Assembly: GCA_003232965.1 (NCBI GenBank)
Contig: QIKG01000060.1
Span: 1 to 7,979, forward strand
DNA length: 7,979 nt
Reading direction: 5' to 3'
DNA from: Oceanospirillales bacterium
GTDB taxonomy: Bacteria; Pseudomonadota; Gammaproteobacteria; Xanthomonadales; SZUA-36
Position numbers and translations under genes: made by a program. Under the pieces are notes generated by a model that searched no databases, had not been told where the DNA came from, and worked only from the letters and a program-made list of their open reading frames with translations. Numbering within the stretch: position 1 is the first letter of the stretch; each line of letters opens with the position of its first letter. Positions 1 through 6,830 of this stretch are shown here, one piece after another.

Positions 1-233
1 AGGATGGCGGCAGCGACACTGGCGTAATCCATGCGCATTCTGGCAAGGATTCCGGCAACCTCTACCGGATGAAGAATATAGGCTTCTCCGCTCTTGCGGG
101 TCTGCCCTACATGCGCATCAGCACCTACTGTGTAGGCATTAAGAATAATGGCAACCTTGTCCGGATCCAGATAAGTGTTAAGCAAATCCCTGAGATCAAG
201 GATCGCTTGCGGAAAGGTTGCCGCTGATGACAT
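1..233 (-). CDS. spoT: SpoT, bifunctional (p)ppGpp hydrolase/synthetase, N-terminal part only
   Basis: Only the first 77 codons lie in the window; the gene runs off the left edge. The translation begins MSSAATFPQAILDLRDLL and contains an HVGQTRKSGEAYILHP block at about residues 41-56. This is the hallmark start of the RelA/SpoT HD hydrolase domain (E. coli SpoT has AHEGQTRSSGEPYITHP). H41 matches the first metal-binding histidine; the HD pair itself lies beyond the edge. In this family the HD domain degrades ppGpp with Mn2+, and a weaker synthetase domain follows. The ATG at 233 sits 8 nt after the rpoZ stop with no good Shine-Dalgarno, so coupling to rpoZ translation is likely. The rpoZ-spoT order is the usual gammaproteobacterial operon. 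Whether the rest of the gene is intact cannot be seen. Confidence 0.93.
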   Translation of the reverse strand, partial: MSSAATFPQAILDLRDLLNTYLDPDKVAIILNAYTVGADAHVGQTRKSGEAYILHPVEVAGILARMRMDYASVAAAI

Positions 234-241
234 TTACGCTA

Positions 242-529
242 TTAGCCGGCTTCGGCTTTAATCCGCGCTTCTATCGCAGCTTCGGCTTCGGCAGCTTCAG
301 CAAACTCTGCCGCAGTGTCGAGTTCAGCTTGCAGGATATCAACATTGCTTTCATTGATAAGGCCATCGGCTATTTCGCGCAGAGCGATAACAGTAGCTTT
401 ATCATTTTCAACAGCTAACAAGGGTTCAGCGCCATGCGAAATTTGACGCGCCCGTTTGGTGGCTGTCAAAACCAGATCAAAACGGTTATCGATGTGCTCG
501 AGGCAATCTTCTACAGTAATTCGGGCCAT
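242..529 (-). CDS. rpoZ: RNA polymerase omega subunit
   Basis: A 95-residue protein (E. coli 91) starting MARITVEDCLEHIDNRFDLV, with ATKRARQIS near residues 23-31 and NDKATVIALREIADGLI near 42-58. These are the conserved omega segments that wrap the C-terminal tail of beta-prime. Omega helps assemble RNA polymerase and forms part of a ppGpp-binding site, which fits its position directly before spoT. The tail after residue 65 is a run of Ala and Glu (EFAEAAEAEAAIEARIKAEAG), typical of the variable omega C-terminus. The frame is open further upstream to 556, but the ATG at 529 gives the universal MARITV start and is chosen for that reason. It lies 43 nt downstream of the gmk stop, so it is probably cotranscribed with gmk. 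Confidence 0.95.
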   Translation of the reverse strand: MARITVEDCLEHIDNRFDLVLTATKRARQISHGAEPLLAVENDKATVIALREIADGLINESNVDILQAELDTAAEFAEAAEAEAAIEARIKAEAG

Positions 530-572
530 TTTTCTATTCCAAAATAAGTCATTCAAAGTCGAACCGCGTATT

Positions 573-1220
573 TTAGTCGGTTTTTAGTAAATCTTCCAAC
601 AATTTCTGCTGTTGCAGGCGCTGATAGTTTGATGATAGCCGCGCGGCGCTGAAAATAGTAGCCATATCTTGCAGGGCGATAGCAAAATCATCGTTGATAA
701 TAAGGTAGTCGAACTCTATCCAATGGGAGATTTCCAGCTGTGCATCAGCCATTCGCCGGTCGATGGTGGCTTCGCTATCCTGCCCGCGTTTACCCAGCCG
801 CTGGCGCAGGCTCTGCAGTGATGGTGGCAGGATGAATATGCCAATAGCCGAAGGAAACTTAGCCTTTACTTGGCGCGCGCCCTGCCAGTCGATTTCAAGA
901 ATTATATCCCGGCCCTGCTCAAGTGTGCTTGTTATTACCTTGCTGCTGGTGGCGTACCAGTTATCAAAGACCTTTGCGTATTCTAGAAATTCTCCGGCCT
1001 TACGACTGGCCTCGAAGCTATCTTGGCTAACAAAATGGTAATGCTCGGCTTCAACTTCGCCGGGCCTGGGTGGGCGAGTGGTGGTCGATATAGACAGGGC
1101 AACTTGTTTATCGTTTGCGAGCAAAGCGTTAACCAGACTTGATTTTCCAGCACCGGAAGGTGCAGCGATAATAAATAGATTGCCGCAGCAGGCAGTTTTC
1201 CCGCTGTTGCTATTCGACAT
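573..1220 (-). CDS. gmk: Guanylate kinase
   Basis: A 215-residue cytoplasmic enzyme (E. coli 207) that transfers phosphate from ATP to GMP, giving GDP. In order: a P-loop PSGAGKSSL at residues 21-29, the GMP-binding STTTRPPRPGE at 45-55, FLEYAKVFDNWYATS at 78-92, the EIDWQGARQVK strand and loop at 109-119, an arginine-rich lid around 145-160 (RGQDSEATIDRRMADA), and YLIINDD at 172-178. All substrate-binding segments are present, so it should be active. The start at 1220 lies inside yicC, overlapping its end by 11 nt, and is preceded by GGGAG at a spacing of about 10 nt. The overlap suggests translational coupling with yicC. Guanine nucleotide supply fits the neighbouring spoT. Confidence 0.97.
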   Translation of the reverse strand: MSNSNSGKTACCGNLFIIAAPSGAGKSSLVNALLANDKQVALSISTTTRPPRPGEVEAEHYHFVSQDSFEASRKAGEFLEYAKVFDNWYATSSKVITSTLEQGRDIILEIDWQGARQVKAKFPSAIGIFILPPSLQSLRQRLGKRGQDSEATIDRRMADAQLEISHWIEFDYLIINDDFAIALQDMATIFSAARLSSNYQRLQQQKLLEDLLKTD

Positions 1221-2082
1221 TCTGAATTTGCTCCCGCATCTGCTCGATAAGAACTTTTAATTCAACCGAGGCCTTGGAAGTTTTTTCATCAACAGATTTG
1301 GAACCCAAAGTGTTGGATTCACGGTTGAATTCCTGCATCAGGAAATCCAGCCGTCTGCCGACAGCCTCGTTCCGTTGCAGAATATGCCGGGCTTCGCTGA
1401 TATGTGCGCCGAGTCGGTCGAGTTCTTCATCCACATCCATTTTCTGTGCCAGAATCGCAATTTCCTGTTCGAGTCGGCCGGGGTCAAGGCTTTGTTGAGC
1501 AAATGCGGTGACTTTTTCGGTCAGTCGTTGACGCAGTTTCTCCCGAATTTCCGGTAGCCAGCCACTAACATTGTGTACCCAGGTATCAATGCCGTCCAGG
1601 CGCTCGATAATCATTTGTTCAATTTTTTCGCCCTCACGCTGGCGCGCGGCGACTAGCTCTACCAGTACCTCGTCCAGCATTTTCAGTGCGGCGGCATAAA
1701 TTGGCTGCATATCGCCGGTTTCTTCAAGCAATAAGTCCGGCCAACGCATCAGCGTAAGCAGACTGGGGTCTTGTTGTTGACCGCTTAACTTTTCCAGCTG
1801 TTCGTGTATATCAAGTAAGGCTGTGGCAAGTTCCTGGTTTAACTTTAAACCACCGGTAACAGTTGTTCCTTGGGGGTGGAAACGCAGATTAATATCAATT
1901 TTCCCGCGCTGAAGTGCGTCCGCAAGGCGCTCGCGAATGGCTGGTTCAAGGGCGCGAAAATCTTCCGGCAGGTGCGGATGAATATCCAGGTAGCGATGGT
2001 TTACGCTACGGATTTCCAGCGCCAGACGGCCAAAAGGAAATTGTTTTTCTGTGCCTGCATAGGCAGTCATGCTTTTAATCAT
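1210..2082 (-). CDS. yicC: YicC-family endoribonuclease
   Basis: 290 residues (E. coli YicC 287). The N-terminal domain starts MIKSMTAYAG and holds EIRSVNHRYLDIHPHLPED at about 23-41 and RGKIDINLRF near 59-68. The C-terminal DUF1732 part (about 216-290) has DVDEELDRLGAHISEA, LDFLMQEFNRESNTLGSK and the near-universal end VELKVLIEQMREQIQN. YicC proteins are stress-related endoribonucleases; E. coli YicC is reported to promote decay of the small RNA RyhB. The frame is open to 2160, but the ATG at 2082 gives the conserved MIKSMTAYAG start and is preferred. It ends inside gmk. It is the first gene of the minus-strand unit, and the divergent rph across the shared upstream region is another RNA-processing enzyme. 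Confidence 0.95.
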   Translation of the reverse strand: MIKSMTAYAGTEKQFPFGRLALEIRSVNHRYLDIHPHLPEDFRALEPAIRERLADALQRGKIDINLRFHPQGTTVTGGLKLNQELATALLDIHEQLEKLSGQQQDPSLLTLMRWPDLLLEETGDMQPIYAAALKMLDEVLVELVAARQREGEKIEQMIIERLDGIDTWVHNVSGWLPEIREKLRQRLTEKVTAFAQQSLDPGRLEQEIAILAQKMDVDEELDRLGAHISEARHILQRNEAVGRRLDFLMQEFNRESNTLGSKSVDEKTSKASVELKVLIEQMREQIQNVE

Positions 2083-2114
2083 TGTGAGCCCGATAGATGT
2101 TTTCGTGACAGTAT

Positions 2115-2142
2115 ATAATAAGCTGATTATCTCATGAATCAA
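2115..2142 (-). promoter_or_regulatory. Candidate sigma-70 promoter for yicC-gmk-rpoZ-spoT
   Basis: On the minus strand TTGATT (2142-2137) is followed after 16 nt by TATTAT (2120-2115), matching the -35 and -10 consensus at 4/6 and 5/6. It lies about 33 nt upstream of the yicC ATG, a sensible leader length. The spacing is one short of the optimum, and the surrounding AT-rich run offers other -10 choices. This is motif reading only. Confidence 0.35.
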
Positions 2143-2218
2143 TCTGAGGTTCCTTACCAACGCGGATATTGGGAATTATAGGCTCAAGATGCTCATTCAT
2201 GAATAGATCAGAGGTTCC
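2133..2218. repeat. Imperfect 21-bp direct repeat in the yicC/rph divergent control region
   Basis: The copies at 2133-2153 and 2198-2218 agree at 18 of 21 positions. Both begin CATGAAT and end GAGGTTCC, with the three differences in the middle. They are offset by 65 bp, about six helical turns. The left copy covers the candidate yicC -35; the right copy lies just before the rph ribosome-binding site. Such placement fits an operator pair or a local duplication; no regulator is identified. Confidence 0.6.
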
Positions 2219-2240
2219 CCAAACAACAACAGGAATGATA

Positions 2241-2981
2241 ATGACAAGCGAACAGCAAGATTTTCGACCCAGTGGAAGAAGCCCGGATCAATTGCGTAAA
2301 TTAGACATTCAGCGTCACTTTACTTGCCACGCCGAAGGTTCGGTGTTGATTAGTTGTGGCCAGACCCGCGTGCTTTGCACCGCCAGTGTTGAAGAGCGCG
2401 TACCCCACTTCCTGCGCGGTAAAGGCCGCGGCTGGGTAACTGCCGAATACGGCATGTTGCCACGCTCAACCGGTAGTCGCATGGGTCGGGAAGCCGCCCG
2501 TGGTAAACAAAGTGGGCGCACCCAGGAAATTCAACGCTTAATTGGTCGCAGTTTACGCGCAGCAATTGATCTTGAGGCATTGGGAGAAAGAACCATTACG
2601 CTTGATTGTGATGTTCTGCAGGCTGATGGTGGCACTCGCACAGCAGCCATTACCGGCGCCTATGTGGCGTTAGTGGATGCCTGTAATGGTCTGCTCAGCC
2701 GTAAACGCATAAAAAAAGACCCGATACACGGTCAGGTAGCCGCTGTTTCAGTGGGCATGTATGCAGGCAAGGCAGTGCTGGATCTGGATTACCCGGAAGA
2801 CTCCGAGGCCGGCACTGATATGAATGTGGTTATGAATGACGGCGGCGGTTACATTGAAATTCAGGGTACTGCCGAGGGCCATGCCTTCCGGCCGGAAGAG
2901 TTAACAGAGATGTTGGCGTTGGCCTGGAAAGGTATTCAGGAGTTGCAGTTGGCACAACAACAGGCGCTGGAACAGGATTAA
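2241..2981 (+). CDS. rph: RNase PH
   Basis: A phosphate-dependent 3'-to-5' exoribonuclease that trims tRNA precursors; the family forms hexameric rings. At 246 residues it is slightly longer than E. coli Rph (238), because the usual RPSGRxPDQLR start is preceded by eight extra residues (MTSEQQDF). Conserved blocks: RPSGRSPDQLRKL at 9-21, VEERVPHFLRGKGRGWVTAEYGMLPRST at 50-77, the phosphate-binding SGRTQEIQRLIGRSLRA at 91-107, DCDVLQADGGTRTAAITG at 122-139, and DLDYPEDSEAGTDMNVV at 181-197 with the metal-site acidic residues. The frame is open to 2169. ATG 2241 is chosen because AGGA (2231-2234) sits 6 nt before it, while ATG 2235 abuts that motif. The stop overlaps the rdgB start by 1 nt. Confidence 0.95.
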   Translation: MTSEQQDFRPSGRSPDQLRKLDIQRHFTCHAEGSVLISCGQTRVLCTASVEERVPHFLRGKGRGWVTAEYGMLPRSTGSRMGREAARGKQSGRTQEIQRLIGRSLRAAIDLEALGERTITLDCDVLQADGGTRTAAITGAYVALVDACNGLLSRKRIKKDPIHGQVAAVSVGMYAGKAVLDLDYPEDSEAGTDMNVVMNDGGGYIEIQGTAEGHAFRPEELTEMLALAWKGIQELQLAQQQALEQD

Positions 2982-3577
2982 TGCGCCAACTGGTTATCGC
3001 TACCGGTAATCCCGGCAAGTTGATTGAAATGCGGGTGTTGTTAGCCCCACTGGGTTTTGAGGTTTTTCCTCAGTCCGAACTGGGGGTGGATGATGTGGAT
3101 GAGCCCGGCCCGGGTTTTATCGAAAATGCCTTGATAAAAGCCCGGCATGCATCGCGGCTAACCGGTTTGCCGGCTATTGCCGATGACTCCGGTCTGGTGG
3201 TGCCGGCGTTAGCGGGCGCGCCGGGTGTTTATTCCGCCCGCTATGCCGGTAAAGAGGCCAATACGGCAAACAATAATCAGAAACTACTGTCTGAGATGGC
3301 CGGCATGAAAGCGGCGGACCGCCGGGCATATTTTATCTGTCAGGCGGTAGCGGTCCTCAGTGCTGATGATCCTCTGCCGCTTGTGGCGCTCGGGCGCTGG
3401 CATGGCAGTATTGCGGAGTCTGCAAGAGGTGAAAAAGGCTTTGGCTATGACCCCCTGTTTGTGCCTGCGACTGAGAACTGTAGTGCGGCGGAACTATCTG
3501 CGGTGGTTAAAAACAAACTCAGTCACCGGGGGCTGGCAATGCAGCAGCTTATCGAACAAATTCAAAAATTCTGGTAG
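2981..3577 (+). CDS. rdgB: RdgB/HAM1 non-canonical purine NTP pyrophosphatase
   Basis: 198 residues (E. coli 197). It hydrolyses dITP, dXTP and ITP to monophosphates and pyrophosphate, keeping deaminated purines out of DNA and RNA. The nucleotide-binding TGNPGK is at 8-13, GFIENALIKAR at 45-55, ADDSGL at 67-72 with the catalytic aspartates D68/D69, GVYSARYAG at 82-90, GFGYDPLF at 153-160 and the signature SHR at 181-183. All active-site blocks are present. Its ATG shares one base with the rph stop (TAATG), a typical coupled junction. The hemW start follows 11 nt after its stop, so rph-rdgB-hemW very likely forms one transcript. Confidence 0.96.
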   Translation: MRQLVIATGNPGKLIEMRVLLAPLGFEVFPQSELGVDDVDEPGPGFIENALIKARHASRLTGLPAIADDSGLVVPALAGAPGVYSARYAGKEANTANNNQKLLSEMAGMKAADRRAYFICQAVAVLSADDPLPLVALGRWHGSIAESARGEKGFGYDPLFVPATENCSAAELSAVVKNKLSHRGLAMQQLIEQIQKFW

Positions 3578-3588
3578 GTTTTTTGCTA

Positions 3589-4764
3589 ATGCCCCAGCTT
3601 AGTAACCCGCCACTCAGTCTGTATATCCATATTCCCTGGTGTGTGCGCAAATGCCCCTATTGTGATTTCAATTCGCATGCGCAGAAAGCTGAGCTTCCCT
3701 TCAGCAAGTACATCGAAGCATTATTAAAAGACCTTGAAAATGATTTGCCGCAGGTTTGGGGGCGGGTGGTGAACTCTATTTTTATCGGTGGTGGCACTCC
3801 CAGCCTGTTTTCTGCGGAGTTCATCGCCGAACTCATCAGCGGTGTGCGCGCCCGTATCAGTGTTTCACCAGCTGCTGAAATTACCATGGAGGCCAACCCC
3901 GGCACGCTGGAACACGACAGTTTCGCGGCTTATCTTGAGGCGGGTATCAACCGCTTTTCTCTGGGCGCGCAGAGCTTTTCAGATAGCCAGCTGAAAACCC
4001 TCGGGCGCATTCATGCCAGCGCAGAAATTTTACAAGCGGTCAGCGGACTAAAGTCTGCCGGGGCTGATAACTTTAATCTGGATTTGATGTTCGGCTTGCC
4101 CGGTCAGACACAATCACAGGCTTTGGCAGACCTGCAGGCAGCGATAGATTGCCAGCCCCAACATATTTCCCATTACCAGTTAACCATGGAACCCAATACC
4201 CTGTTTGCCCATAAGCCACCGGCCGGCTTGCCCGATAATGACCAATTGGCCGATATTCAGGACAGCTGCGCTGAATTACTGACAGCCGCTGGATTTGTCC
4301 AATATGAGGTTTCCGCCTGGGCAAAAAGCACGGATCATAGGAATAGTCATAGGGATAACCGCAGTCAACACAACCTCAACTACTGGCGCTTTGGTGATTA
4401 TCTGGGAATCGGTGCTGGTGCCCACGGCAAGATTACTCTGGCGGCTGAGAACCGCGTCATACGCACAGCTAAACACCGTCACCCTGATGACTATCTGGCA
4501 CAAAGGGACGCTAGCTATATCAGCAAACAATGGCAATTGGAAAGCAAAGACCTAATATTCGAGTTTTTCCTCAATCAGTTACGCCTGAAAGACGGCATCC
4601 GCAAGACCGATTTTTCGGCCCGAACCGGACTTCCCTGGGAGCGGGTTGAGGGCGTGATTGAGAAAATGGTAGCCAATGGTTTGTTACTTGATCAGCCGCA
4701 GGTATTGGTTAGCAGTGCGCTGGGTTGGCGGCATCTGAACTTACTGCAGGAGCAGTTTCTTTAG
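3589..4764 (+). CDS. hemW: HemW, radical SAM heme chaperone
   Basis: 391 residues (E. coli HemW 378). The radical SAM cluster motif is CVRKCPYC (C18, C22, C25), followed by DF. The absence of a fourth cysteine right after it separates HemW from the coproporphyrinogen dehydrogenase HemN. Other conserved blocks are FIGGGTPSL (65-73), EANPGT (101-106), NRFSLGAQSF (121-130), LDLMFGLPGQT (164-174) and HISHYQLTMEPNT (192-204), with the HemN C-terminal domain in the last third. HemW binds heme and delivers it to respiratory enzymes; older annotation calls it coproporphyrinogen III oxidase-like. ATG 3589 is preferred over TTG 3583 (only two codons earlier), with GGTAGG overlapping the rdgB stop as ribosome-binding site. 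It is the last conserved gene before the mobile debris. Confidence 0.95.
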   Translation: MPQLSNPPLSLYIHIPWCVRKCPYCDFNSHAQKAELPFSKYIEALLKDLENDLPQVWGRVVNSIFIGGGTPSLFSAEFIAELISGVRARISVSPAAEITMEANPGTLEHDSFAAYLEAGINRFSLGAQSFSDSQLKTLGRIHASAEILQAVSGLKSAGADNFNLDLMFGLPGQTQSQALADLQAAIDCQPQHISHYQLTMEPNTLFAHKPPAGLPDNDQLADIQDSCAELLTAAGFVQYEVSAWAKSTDHRNSHRDNRSQHNLNYWRFGDYLGIGAGAHGKITLAAENRVIRTAKHRHPDDYLAQRDASYISKQWQLESKDLIFEFFLNQLRLKDGIRKTDFSARTGLPWERVEGVIEKMVANGLLLDQPQVLVSSALGWRHLNLLQEQFL

Positions 4765-4803
4765 TGTGTCTTACAAGGCCTATTCTCTATTCTTCCTGCC
4801 CGA

Positions 4804-5062
4804 GTAAAGTACCAGTTTATTAATGAACACCGAGGCGAATTTCATGTGCTTACCATGTGCAGGGTGCTTAAAGCATCACACAGTGGCTGAATCCTTCTTT
4901 AGCAGCCTGAAAAAAAAACGGATCAAGAAACGCATCTACAAAACCAGAGATATGGCTAGAGCGGATGTATTCGACTACATCGAAATGTTCTACAATCGTA
5001 CCCGCCGACATAGCCATCTCGGCGGGGTTAGTCCCGAGGCATTTGAGTGTGCCTCAAAATGA
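4804..5062 (+). pseudogene. IS3-family transposase OrfB remnant with internal deletion
   Basis: Two ends of one IS3-family DDE transposase are joined with the middle missing. From about 4804 one frame reads KYQFINEHRGEFHVLTMCRVLKASHSG, the standard OrfB start, and stops at 4888-4890. From 4883 a second frame reads VAESFFSSLKKKRIKKR and then YKTRDMARADVFDYIEMFYNRTRRHSHLGG, ending SPEAFECASK. That is the OrfB C-terminus, including the catalytic Glu of AESFF and the Lys seven residues later. By comparison with the family roughly 200 residues, including both catalytic Asp, are lost, and the frames do not match across the junction. An ATG at 4823 opens a 79-codon frame that reaches the C-terminal part, but its first 20 residues are an out-of-frame artefact. 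No functional product is expected. Confidence 0.85.
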
Positions 5063-5072
5063 AGCTCCGGAG

Positions 5073-5096
5073 TGTCTGTGGTTTGGGGGAAGTCCA
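5073..5096 (+). mobile_element. Probable right terminal end of the IS3-family relic
   Basis: Eleven bases after the OrfB stop is a segment beginning TGTCTGTGG, continuing through a G run, and ending AAGTCCA at 5096. A terminus near this distance from OrfB, ending in TCCA, is common in IS3-family elements. The matching left end (starting TGGACTT) is not visible between hemW and 4804, so only the right end survives. Assignment rests on recalled family patterns. Confidence 0.5.
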
Positions 5097-5238
5097 CCCC
5101 TATTTATCGAAAGGTTATGCAGTACTCGCGGATTTCATGGAAAAGGGTCTTTGTTCTTCCTATACTCCAATTTAATTCGGCTCTGTCTCGAATCTCTCCT
5201 GAATCGCCCCGGGTATTTTGGAGACTCATTGTGTAGTG
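5097..5238. other. Unassigned spacer between two IS fragments
   Basis: About 140 bp between the end of the plus-strand IS3 relic and the break point of the minus-strand orfA fragment. On the minus strand it is read as the out-of-family tail of the orfA frame (residues 60-103, containing GDSGEIRDRAELNWSIG), with stop at 5104-5106. I recognise no domain, RNA gene or IS end in it. It may be a piece of a third element or of the original host DNA. Confidence 0.4.
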
Positions 5239-5415
5239 GTTTTCTCCTTCCAGTTGTTTCATGCGCGTCATCAAAGCGGCATACTTGCAGCGCCATTTGT
5301 AAAATATCGCAGCGCTCATGCCGTGTTCCCGACAGAGCTGGGAAGCTGGTGCACCAGCTTCTACTTGTTTCAATATCGATAGTATTTGTGAATCGCTAAT
5401 TCTTGATTTATTCAT
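5104..5415 (-). pseudogene. IS3-family OrfA (HTH) fragment, 3'-truncated
   Basis: The frame starts at the ATG at 5415, preceded by AAGGAG at good spacing. It reads MNKSRISDSQILSILKQ, then AGAPASQLCREHGMSAAIFYKWRCKY and a heptad-like MKQLEGEN: the helix-turn-helix and start of the leucine zipper of an IS3-family OrfA (HTH_Tnp_1 type). Similarity stops at about residue 59 (near 5238), where a normal OrfA would continue with ENRRLKK. The remaining 44 codons are unrelated sequence. The OrfB that should follow on the same strand is absent. The nearby plus-strand OrfB relic is in the opposite orientation and its right end lies between the two, so these are two different IS insertions. The regulatory front end still looks intact, so a short DNA-binding peptide could be made, but transposition is impossible. 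Confidence 0.8.
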
Positions 5416-5473
5416 GTAGAAATCTCCTTCGCTTAGTTTACGAGAACATTCTACTTTTGAGTTCGATTGTATT

Positions 5474-5491
5474 ACGGGGAGATTACCCCGT
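5474..5491. repeat. 6-bp inverted repeat upstream of the orfA fragment
   Basis: ACGGGG (5474-5479) and CCCCGT (5486-5491) form a perfect stem with a 6-nt loop, flanked by GAGTTC on both sides (5459-5464 and 5492-5497). It lies between the end of hipA and the orfA relic. No T-run follows on either strand, so it is a poor terminator. The sequence TGAACTCACGGGG read on the minus strand from 5498 could be the left end of the IS that carried orfA. Function undecided. Confidence 0.4.
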
Positions 5492-5564
5492 GAGTTCAAG
5501 GTCGGGTAAGTTTTGTAGCTATGAAGGATGACTTTCTCCTCTTCCAGTGGCGCTTCGCCTTTAT

Positions 5565-6830
5565 TTATTCTATCCGAAAATCACTATGTAATTTTAGCCA
5601 ATGTTCTTTCAGCTCGTTTTTGTGTTCTTCATCCATGGGTAGTTTTTCTAAAGCCGCAGGCCATAATGTCCTGACCTTCTCCATGGCATCATCAATATGT
5701 GGCTTAATTGCTCTCCATGGAATACTGGACTTCGTTGCCCAGCGAACGAAGTTTTCTTCACTCACTGAAAACCAGTTTTTCGTTTTATCGAAATTCAAGG
5801 CGTATTCTTGCTCGTCTTCGATGTATACACTAGTGGTCACGATATCATAAGCAGGAGATAATCTTGGCGTAATTTGATCTTGATAAAGAAGGCTCCAATT
5901 CTTTAAATGGGCATCGCCATTTGCCAGCAATATATTCACCAGCAATCGTCTGGCAAATTGCTGAATATCCTGCAATCCATCACCAGAGAAATCATAAATC
6001 ACCTTGCCAATTTGTTCGTAGTTGGCAGAATCATATTTCTGGTGTGGATACTTCACTAAGACTTGTGCGAAGTCTTCCATATGAATTCTGGTATTGCCCT
6101 CACGATCAAATCGCTTGATAGCAAATGCCAATTTCTCATTGGGTAAGTTGATTTGTGGCAAATTATCCAGCTTGTTCATTTTAACAAGCTGGATTTCTGG
6201 AATATCAACACCTGCCAATTTCGCTAACGACATGGCGGTAAATTCATTTAAAGGTACATACTTATGTTTAGTTGATGGCGTTTTGATGATCCAATCACCT
6301 AGCTCTCCATTTTTAGTCAGGTTATAATGCCCATCTTTTTCCTTCATGGAAAATTTCATTTGAACGCCAGCTAATGAAAATTTATTTCCTCGATCAATAG
6401 TTTTTAATCTAATCGCTTTAGCTTTGCCATGTGTAGTCAAAATGCCCTCTGGAACTTCCTCGGGTTCCATTGGGGCAGCAACCAATGCACCGGGTAAATC
6501 TTGACCGAGATAAGAGAAAATCTGAAATTCATTGTCTATATGGGTTTTTAGGCCTTGAGTGATTAATTCTCGCAGAGAACCTTCTGGGAGTAGGTTGGAT
6601 AAGGCAGGATGCAATCTCTGGTTTCTAGCCCATGGTTTTGACATCAGCTTTTCTGAATGAGGAAAGCTCGGATGGGTAATTAAGCTGAATGTTGGTCGCG
6701 CCGGATCATTTGTGAATTCATCGGCAAAGCTCAATACATTGCGCCCATTCTGGAACCCAACCAAATATCCAACGAGCCTGCTATGCAGGCTAAGTTTTAA
6801 AACACTTACTTCTTCTATCTGCTGGCTCAT
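5565..6830 (-). CDS. hipA: HipA-family serine/threonine kinase toxin
   Basis: 421 residues (E. coli K-12 HipA 440). The N-terminal subdomain (about 10-120) has the HipA pattern with LHPALSNLLPEGSLRELI at 73-90 and a SYLGQDLPGAL block at 106-116. The kinase part follows: a glycine-rich SLAGVQMKFS loop at 152-161, whose S152 matches the autophosphorylated Ser150 of E. coli HipA, and WIIKTP with ATP-binding K183. Then come LNEFTAMSLAKLAGVDIPE (194-212), the catalytic loop NGDAHLKN with D306 (304-311), and the metal-binding YD at 328-329. All key residues are present, so an active kinase is expected. E. coli HipA phosphorylates glutamyl-tRNA synthetase and causes dormancy; the target here is unknown. 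The ATG overlaps the hipB stop (ATGA) with AGGGG 7 nt upstream, so translation is coupled. Codon and base use are more AT-rich than the housekeeping genes. Confidence 0.92.
   Translation of the reverse strand: MSQQIEEVSVLKLSLHSRLVGYLVGFQNGRNVLSFADEFTNDPARPTFSLITHPSFPHSEKLMSKPWARNQRLHPALSNLLPEGSLRELITQGLKTHIDNEFQIFSYLGQDLPGALVAAPMEPEEVPEGILTTHGKAKAIRLKTIDRGNKFSLAGVQMKFSMKEKDGHYNLTKNGELGDWIIKTPSTKHKYVPLNEFTAMSLAKLAGVDIPEIQLVKMNKLDNLPQINLPNEKLAFAIKRFDREGNTRIHMEDFAQVLVKYPHQKYDSANYEQIGKVIYDFSGDGLQDIQQFARRLLVNILLANGDAHLKNWSLLYQDQITPRLSPAYDIVTTSVYIEDEQEYALNFDKTKNWFSVSEENFVRWATKSSIPWRAIKPHIDDAMEKVRTLWPAALEKLPMDEEHKNELKEHWLKLHSDFRIE

Noticed and set aside
4743..4762. Intrinsic terminator at the end of hemW (ACTGC-AGGA-GCAGT followed by a T-rich stretch)
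   Set aside because: The stem has only 5 bp, lies inside the coding end and the T-run is interrupted. Too weak to call.
4823..4882. First 20 codons of the plus-strand frame at 4823 as a genuine gene start
   Set aside because: The DNA here encodes the OrfB N-terminus in another frame (INEHRGEF...). The ATG frame reads it out of register and only becomes meaningful after the deletion junction.
5150..5215. tRNA-like TCGAATC segment between the IS fragments
   Set aside because: No T-arm with TTC loop and no acceptor or anticodon pairing could be built around it.
5104..5499. Longer minus-strand frame starting at 5499 as the orfA start
   Set aside because: The upstream extension has no family similarity, and the ATG at 5415 has a strong AAGGAG and the conserved OrfA beginning.
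5549..5566. GGCG-CTT-CGCC hairpin followed by TTTATTTA just after hipA, plus-strand terminator
   Set aside because: The stem has only four pairs and the T-rich side is on the strand opposite to hipA transcription, with no plus-strand gene ending there.
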